Assembly (NCBI GenBank): GCA_951799425.1
Contig: OX637394.1
Coordinates: 41,403,642-41,467,641, forward strand
DNA length: 64,000 nucleotides
From: Ilex aquifolium
Lineage: Eukaryota > Streptophyta > Magnoliopsida > Aquifoliales > Aquifoliaceae
Reading direction: 5' to 3'
The number at the start of each line of letters is the position of its first letter. Positions within the stretch are counted from its first letter, which is position 1. A program made the position numbers and the translations under genes. This document shows, in pieces, positions 55,235-64,000 of this stretch. Below the pieces are notes generated by a model. That model was not told where the DNA came from, ran no database searches, and was given only the letters and a program-made list of their open reading frames with translations.

Positions 55235-58200
55235 AGTGTCATACTAGTCCCATGTTTGCCTCTTCTCTGCTTTATGAATCACTGGTGACACATTATGGTT
55301 ATTCTGTATGGTTATACTACAAATGGAATTTTCTTACTGATTATCACTGATTTTCCTAAATAATGGTTGTTTTAAGATGGTTTGCTATCTTACGTTTTGT
55401 TGTCCATTTGGCCTGAAGAAAAACTAATTATATTTAATGAAATTGATGCCTTTTTTTTCTATGCATGTTGGGTCCGTGAAAAATAGAGGTAACACATATG
55501 AGAGAGAATTTAAGAAAAAAAATCTACTTAGGTTGTTTGAACATTTGTACACGGTTTATTATAGCAAGGATAAAATTGTGTGCACCAAATCATTTGTAGC
55601 CGTTGGATCAGTGACAGGGCTCATTGATCCGACTGTTGCAGATGATTTGGTGCACACTTTTTGTGTGCATATCATTGCTCTTGTAGCAAAATGGTGATGT
55701 GATAATTATTGATGGTAATAAAAAGAATAGAGATAAATTAAAATTATTTTAGATTAAAATAGTTAAAAAATATGATAATTTAAGGGTTATCAAAGTGTAC
55801 ACTTCTTAATACATAACAATGGCGAAATAGAATTTATGTAACCTACCTTAAAATGTGAGAAAAACACTTTGTTGAGTTTAGTTCATAGATTCCGGGATCG
55901 TAGATACCTCTATTGTCTCACGAATGGGGTCGCACGACCCAAAAAAGGGGAGTAGGTTTGTGATGCAAATCGCTTAAACTTCGGACCTTATATTGTAACT
56001 CAAATTTCAAAATAAATATTAATTAACTATTTGTATTTGATTATATACAATTTCATATAATAATAGATAGAATGATTTTATAGAAAATGAATCACGATTC
56101 AACAATATACCAACTAAGCTTAACTCCCATTGTGCCGTGTATTAGATGTATAATACCGCACACTCATACTGGTACCACGTATCAATTTGACCCATACTGG
56201 TACCACGTATCAATTTGACCCACAATTCATGTAATATTGGTTTAGTTGTTGCCTCTTTCCACATCAGTTGGGATGCAGCCGCAAGTTGGCCTAAAAGGAA
56301 ATTAGTGTTCATAAGATCTGGAAATAAGAGAAAGGGGAAACATTGGCAAATTTTGTTTAAAATAACAATCACCAGTTCTACTAGGAGACAAGTTTATGTA
56401 TATTAACTCCATTTCTTGTCCTCTTTGGAATCCAAATTTACAGAAGGAAGGAATGAGACTCCTAGCTTTTGCAATAGAATTGCTATTCCTGTGCATATCT
56501 ATGTCTAACAATGGCATTTTGGAGCCCCCATCTACTTGTACAGAAGGGAAACAAAAAGCATATTTGGTATGCAAAGCCCTGCTTCCCTGCATCTTGGATT
56601 TGATAAACTACGTGCGAGACCACGAAGGAAAATCCGTCATTTTTCTTCTGAGGCGGTTGGGCTTAGTGCAATGGGTGTTACTGATAGAGATGGTCGTAGG
56701 AGAAGATACAAAGCAGGACCCAAGAATGGAAATAGTGATATCGGAAGAAGCCAAGCCCCTTTATCATACCTGAAAAAAAAAAACAAGTGTTTGAGCCGTG
56801 TTCTTCATAAATTCTCATGGCAAGGACCTAAATCTAGAAAAGAAGCATAAAAGTGTCGTTGATAGCTCACCATTTTCGAGCTGTCATGTCATTGTAAACC
56901 CAGAAAGGAGCAAATGCTGAAAGTAGAGTAAAATCGATGCAGGTAAGATGTATCTGCGTTGTACAAGATGGCTCAGTGTCTCGGTCAAACTTGTGGCAAT
57001 TTTTTATAATAAGCAACAAAATTTCATTAGTAAACACAGAAGTTACAAAGCTTGTGGACAAATGATCCAACCAACTACACAGTGAGTGTATCAAAAAGTT
57101 CAAAAAGGAACCAGTCAACATTAACTGCTACTAATCACAACTGCATTCCAATCATGTTGGATAAAAAATGAAGGGAAGTCCCAATATTCTCCAGTAATCA
57201 AAAATAAAATTATCAAACGTGTAGCAATTTTATCTAGATATCATATAATAAATTACCCATAATGACGAACATAACACCCGGGATCATATCACTAACCTCA
57301 ACCTTGCAGAGCCTCATAATCCAAGCAAACAAGTAAGGAATCAGCTTTATAAATCCCTATCAGTAATTGGCTATTTGCTTTATTGGTTGCAAGCAAGATT
57401 TTCTAGGTCCACTTGTTCTTCTCTTTTCTTTTGTCCCTTTCTTCCTACTTAATTTTACTAACTAATTTCAATTATTTTGCTTCAAGGACCAGCATGAATT
57501 AATCCAATTTAGGGTTTTAGAAAGGTATCATAGACTCCTAATTGTCTCAAGTTCTAATGCTTTGAATATTACCCTGCTAAGTTGCAACATCAAACACATT
57601 GCATAGAAGACATTGCATAGAAGACTCTGATAGCCTACTACTGTGAAACTCTTTTCTTTTATTCATCACTAGTTCTTCTACGTCTTCCCCTACCTCCTCC
57701 CTTTCTAGCAATCAAACACACGTTAGCTTCTACAAGAATAGAACCATGATTTAAACCGTGAAACAGTTGTCAAAACCAAAGGTCTATCCTAGAACTATAA
57801 CCTACTAATTACCAATCACCTTTAACCCAGATTACAAGAGAACGTAACGTGCTGAAAATTTGAAGGTCGTGCACCATCACCGCCTACATCTGAAAATAAA
57901 GTTACCCAAGGACTCTGGTATACCTGTGGCCAACTCAAGAACAGGGTTTTATTTACCATTCAACTATCAGCCGCAGCCCCAATTAGAGCTGGCAATCTTT
58001 AGAAGTGCTAAATTGTATCTTCTACATATCAGATATAGACAGTTAAGTTCAAAAATGAACCATCTACATTTAACACCTTCTATAAGGTTAGTCATCTAGC
58101 TACTCAACATGAGTAAGGGTCGATTTTCCTATTCAGTATCATGGCTATATGGTTTGTTAATGTACCTCCATCATAGCTTGGCACACACTGACTGAAAATT

Positions 58201-61200
58201 TCTGCCACAAACACACACATACAGACACACACACGTACAACGTATTTTAATGATGGGACACTCACAAATTTGCTTTCTCGGAAGAGTTGGTAAAATTCCT
58301 CCCAGACATCCCCATCAGCTAAGCCTGCATATATGATTAGACCCAGTCCTGCAGCAATGGATATCTGATGTGTAGTTAATTCAGTAGCACCTTCTTCACA
58401 AATACGGTAACCAATTAGATAGTCATTACCCAATGATATAGTTAGGAGAATAACACTTCATTGAGAAGTGATGATACAGAAAGTGCAATCGATATCATAT
58501 ATAGGATGACTAGTCATTGCCTGTGCCTGAAGGCACTATATAATAAACAAAAAATCACAAACAAATTCCTGTACATGAAAGCTTTGTATAACAGAAAATC
58601 ATCAGTGACAATAAATGAAAAAGACATAGACGACTTAACAATAAACCAAGTCCTCACAATATACTATATTTCATTTTTTACAGAATATGGAACAAAGCAT
58701 TACTCAATAAAAAGCAAAAATGAAAAAGATGCACATAATTTCCATCTTTAATAAAATATTTTCTAGAAATGATGTAACTTCCTCATGCTTGATGGCACTA
58801 TATAACCCCCAAAAAAAAAAAAAAAATCAACAATTACAAGATATAGGCATTAGCAACATTCATTTTGAAAACCTAAAGATATTACAACCCAAGGAAGTCA
58901 CGCAATGAGCAATTTTTTCAAGATAGTAGCAACGAAAAAAAATACCCACTACAAAAATAGTATATTTATATATAATTTTTAATTAAAAGAGAATGCATGT
59001 GAATAACCAATCCCCATTAGAGTAGATTAATCAATCACAATTTTTCATGCAAGATAAATATCAGCCACTAAAGAATAAGACAATTGGTGAACTTGGATAT
59101 GTAATCTTATTTTTATCTTAATAATAATTGCGGAATAAAAACAGCAATGGGAAGGTAATTTCGACAAAAAGCTTCTGCAGTAACCTTCACAGGTCCTAAA
59201 CCTTTTCTGAAGAGGCAGTTAGTCTGGCTAAAGTTCATTCTCACTTAAATTGTTTCTAAACAATACTAGAAGCATGAGAAAGTTAAATGCGGCCTCTAAT
59301 AAAACACTGATGTATACCAGGTTCCAATTGTTTGGGTTCAAGTACATAAATCTTGATGTAATTATTGATGTAATCTCTACTATTTTGTTGTAGAGATAGT
59401 CATATTAATAAAAATGTTTCTCTTCAGAGTGTGTTTCTTGACCGATTCCTTGCGAGGACGAGGTAAATCTCTTTCACCCCTTCTTCTTTCTTCTCCTCTT
59501 TCTATTCTCTGATTTCTTTTCCTCCCCTGTCCTGCATCACCTTCCCTTTTTGACACAATGGATAATACTTCACACACATATTCAAGGTTTCCACAATGAA
59601 AATGCTTACCACAGCGGTTAATTTTGATTCCAAAATGTTTAGAGGCCATCTTCTAAGCTCAAGCTCTTCAACTGGTGGAGGTGGCGGTCTCCAAAGAACA
59701 AAATAGGGGAGAAGAGCATATGCACTGCCGAAGCATGAAAGTATGAGGAATGGCCAAACGGGGATCTTGCTTTTTGAGCTGCATAGTTGAGTACTTGTTA
59801 AATCAGACCATTTCAACTCTTTAGTACTACCCTGGAAGAAACAAATTTGTGACAAAACAGGGCGTTTGTGACAAATCTATATGCCGCAGCTCGGATGCAT
59901 GGCAGCTAGCATGTGTCATACATAAACACATACATGTTCATGTGTGTGTATCTACATAAGTATGTGTGGTGAAAGGTACCTTCTACCAGTTGGAAGCAGC
60001 AACATACTGTAAATCAACGGCCACAAGCCCATGATGTACCAGAGAGCCACCAGCACTTCATTCATTTGGAAGCCATCATCTCCTTTCAAATTAAGGAGCT
60101 TTTTCAAGAAATACATGTCCGTTACCTGAAAATGTTCAAGAGTCATTAAGCTCAGGTGAGTACCCTAACCTGCACTTATGGAATCACAATGACGAGACAA
60201 CAACAACAATAACAACAACGAAAGCAATAATTGAAACTAGCCCAAAATCAATCAGTTCTCAGGGAGGCCCAAGAATTACCTTTGTGTACCAGGTATATTG
60301 CTAATAAGGCATTGCAGTATCATGCATGTCATCAAAAATTCCCTATGAATTTCTATGATATTGTGAATTAGCCCTTTAATGAACCAAAAGTTTCTAGAAC
60401 ATAATGCAATAGAACGGTAGAATAACAACTAGAATCAGTTTTCTGATCTTTTTCCTATTTCTCGATCGCGGTTTAAACAGCTACTTAACCAAGAAAAACA
60501 AACCACATAATAAACAGATCAGACAGCATTACCCTGCAAATAAGCTAATAATAATTTCACCAAACATAAGCCATCATTGACCAAAAGTTATTTTCTCTGG
60601 TTTAGCATTATCAATGTTCATAACTTTTCAAGCAATAGCAACAAAAACCACACACAAACAGCATTAATTCTTTAAGTAAAACAATAAATCCCTCGAATTT
60701 AAAGAACAGATTAAAAAGTACAATAACATTACAAGTGATTGATTTCCATATATTACCGGGGTCTGGTTGGGTGCCAGAATAAAAACATAGTACATAAGAC
60801 CAACCCAGAACCCAAAAAGCAAGAAGGACGTCGTCCAGTCCCTTTCCTCACCGCCACCACCGCCTCCATCACCACCACCACCATCGCGTCTTCCGTTGCC
60901 ACCAAGTTTATCTTCCAATGAAACTGGGTCTGGTGGGCTTTGAGTCTGAACAGAACTGCAAATTTGGAGGTAACCCTTTTTCTGAAATGGTAAGATTATG
61001 GTATTCTCATTACGGGGTTTAAGAAAAGGTGAAGAAATTATGGTTTTGAGAGATGGGTTTTTAGGGTTTCGAGCTGAAAATCTAAATTTGGGACATTGAA
61101 GTGGCAGGGACGTGAAGTTGCAGGAGATGAAGATGGTGCTGGCTAACATATTATTGGAGCAGAAACTATGAGGATTAGCGGTGGATACAGTTTTTCTGTA

Positions 61201-64000
61201 TGTTTGTGTATATATCTATGCTTCAAGTTGGGGATGGTGTATGGTTCACTGGTACTGAGGAGTCACTGTGAATTTTGAAGGGAGTGCTTAGAGCCAAAGG
61301 TTGCGAGACGTGGCTCTATTGGAATCTGTACAATAACATTTAGTTTTGATTTGGATTAATGGGGGCACATGGGTCCGACTACAGTACCGAAATCTACTTT
61401 TCGGTATGGTACCGAAAAAAAAAAATTAACGGTTCACAACTCACGAAAAACTTCCACCGTTGATGAAGCTTATAACTTTTTACCGGTTACCGGCTACTGA
61501 GCTTTAGCTTGTTCAATAAAATTCACTTATACCTTTAAATTATCACATTTTTTCAATTTTTCTCTCATATTTTTCTCATTACACCCTCAACTATGTAATT
61601 AGTTTCATATTAACCCAAATTCTTTTACCTATTTTAATTTAACACCTACCTAACTTTGTTATAATTTATTTAGCGTGAAAAACAAATGTAATAATTTTAA
61701 CTTAACCCAAAATATAACCCTGACAATTTTACCAAAAAAATTGTGGCAATAGTAATAGCCAAAAAAAAATTGTGCTAAACTTTAGTTGTAATTTAGCTTG
61801 AACTTAATAACCTAATCCTAACCTCTAATATTTTTAACTTAATCGTAAATTTAATGTCACTTACCCTAAATATTGTAAAATTTACCTTATATTTTTATTT
61901 CAAGTTGAAATATGATAAATAATTATAATTTTTTAAAACTAATTTTAATTTCTATTATCACTTAAAATAGTGGTGAACTTAAATATTGTAAATTTTTTAT
62001 TATATTTTTATTTAGGTTTAAATAATATAAATAATCATCATTTATTAAAACTAAGATAGAGTGGTAGTCTTTTCATAAAAAAAAAACTCAGACATGGAGA
62101 TGAATGAGAAAGATCAAAGCATAGAGTTGCAGAATTGTTTTTATCCCTAAGAGATTATAAAATCATCATCATCATTTATTAAAACTAAGATTGAGATTAT
62201 AGTAAATTCATAAAAAAAAAAACTCACACGACAAAGAAGAAGGATAAAGAAGAAGATGGAGTTGCAAAATTATTTTTATCCTATGAACCCTTTATGAAAT
62301 TTTAAATCATCATCATTTATTAAAATGTTGAGATTATAGTAAGCTTATATTTACAAAACATAAATACACTTTTTTGGTTAACATTATCATTTTTTTGGTT
62401 AAGATTACCATTTTTCCTGTTAAGAGTACCACTTTATTGGTTAACATTGCCACTTTTTTGGTTAAGAGTACCACTTTTTTAGTTAACATTATCACTTTTT
62501 TGGTTAAGAGTCCCACTTTTGTGATTAACATTACAATTTTTTTGGTTAAGGGTACCACTTTTTTTTGTTAAAATTACCACTGTTTCGATTGAGATTATAA
62601 TTTTTTTGGTTAAGATTACAATTTTTTTGGTAAAGATACAACTTTTTTTTTTTAAGATTACAACTTTTTGGTTAATGGTACCAATTTTTTGGTTAAAATT
62701 ACCACTGTTTCGATTAAGAGTACCACTTTTTTGGTTAATATTACCACTTTTTTGGTAAAGAGTATCATTGTTTCGTTAAGATTACCACTTTTTTGGTTAA
62801 GATTACAACTTTTTTTTGTTAATATTACAACTTTTTTGGTTAAGATTACCATTTTTTATGTTAAGAGTACCACTTTATTGGTTAACATTGCCACTTTTTT
62901 GGTTAAGAGTACCACTTTTTTAGTTAACATTATCACTTTTTTGGTTAAGAGTCCCACTTTTTTGGTTAACATTACAACTTTTTTGGTTAAGGGTACCACT
63001 TTTTTTGGTTAAAATTACAACTGTTTCGATTGAGATTATAATTTTTTTGGTAAAGGATACAACTTTTTTTTTTAAGATTACAACTTTTTGGTTAATGGTA
63101 CCACTTTTTTGGTTAAAATTACCACTGTTTCGATTAAGAGTACCACTTTTTTGGTTAATATTACCACTTTTTTGGTGAAGAGTATCATTGTTTCGTTAAG
63201 ATTACCACTTTTTTGGTTAAGATTACAACTTTTTTTTGTTAATATTACAACTTTTTTTGTTAAGATTACAACTTTTTTAGTTAAGGGTACCACTTTTTTT
63301 GTTAAGATTACAACTTTTTTGGTTAAGGATACCACTTTTTTGGTTAAGAGTACCATTGTTTAAGTTAAAATTATCACTTTTTTGATTAAAATTACAACTG
63401 TTTCGATTAAGAGCACCACTTTTTTGGTTAACATTACTACTGTTTTAGTTAAGAGTACCATTTTTTTGGTTAACATTACCACTTTTTTGGTTAACATTAC
63501 CACTTTTTAAGTTAAGATTATCACTTTTTTGGTTAAGATTACACCCTTTTTGGTTAAGAGTACCACTTTTTTTTGTTAAGATTATAACTTTTTTGGTTAA
63601 GGGTACCACTTTTTTGGTTAAATTTACCACTAATTCGATTAAGAGTACCACTTTTTTGGTTAAAATTACAACTTTTTTGGTTAAGTGTACAACTTTTTTG
63701 GTTAACATATAACTTTTTTGGTTAAGGGTACCACTTTTTTGGTTAAATTTACCACTAATTCGATTAAGAGTACCACTTTTTTGGTTAAAATTACAACTTT
63801 TTTGGTTAAGTGTACAACTTTTTTGGTTAACATTACCACTGTTTTAGTTAAGAGTACCATTTTTTTGGTTAAGAGTACCATTATTTAAGTTAAGATTACC
63901 ACTTTTTTGGTTAATATTACAACTTTTTTGGTTAAGATTACACCTTTTTTGATTAAGAGTACCACTTTTTTTTGATAAGATTACAACTTTTTTGGTTAAG

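Overview
This is nuclear DNA from a flowering plant, most likely a eudicot. The evidence is AT-rich sequence with long introns, GT-AG spliced genes whose proteins have clear plant relatives, and many plant-type LTR retrotransposons, a TRIM, SINEs and MITEs. No rRNA, tRNA, CRISPR array or prokaryotic operon was seen. Species cannot be named from the sequence alone.

Layout. 1-6.5 kb: low-gene-density DNA with a microsatellite, a 56-bp tandem repeat and one exon-like relic of deoxyhypusine hydroxylase. 6.7-9.85 kb: an LTR-type element (TG...CA, 5-bp target duplication) that starts with a 34-bp-arm hairpin. It carries a split, partly inverted gypsy-type transposon gene and a nested TRIM. 10.4-10.7 kb: a decayed BAHD acyltransferase fragment. 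11.2-17.9 kb: a very young LARD-type LTR element (two 476-bp LTRs, about two differences) with an 83-bp tandem array inside. 17.9-20.7 kb (minus): an intact two-exon BAHD acyltransferase whose 3' UTR region was hit by the LARD. 22-24.8 kb: nested MITEs and a SINE. 24.8-30.5 kb: a gag-only, broken gypsy element. 32.1-32.8 kb: a 700-bp GGT/GAT tract. 33-38.6 kb: SINEs, a TIR element full of minisatellite, and a SINE split by a nested insertion. 40.4-43.2 kb (plus): an uncharacterised 172-residue single-span membrane protein gene, followed by a tandemly duplicated SINE. 48.6-55.2 kb (plus): an 11-coding-exon long-chain acyl-CoA synthetase, LACS8-like. 56.6-61.15 kb (minus): a six-exon gene for a chloroplast-targeted multi-span membrane protein. 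62-64 kb: a 21-bp minisatellite with a 420-bp higher-order repeat that runs off the window.

Four genes look intact: BAHD transferase, 172-aa protein, LACS8-like, plastid membrane protein. Two of them act on acyl-CoA chemistry: LACS makes acyl-CoA, and HHT-like BAHD enzymes use hydroxycinnamoyl-CoA to acylate fatty alcohols or hydroxy acids in suberin/cutin. They are about 28 kb apart and nothing shows they are co-regulated. Exon models were built by hand from splice sites, frame and recalled family patterns; every coding exon joins in frame.
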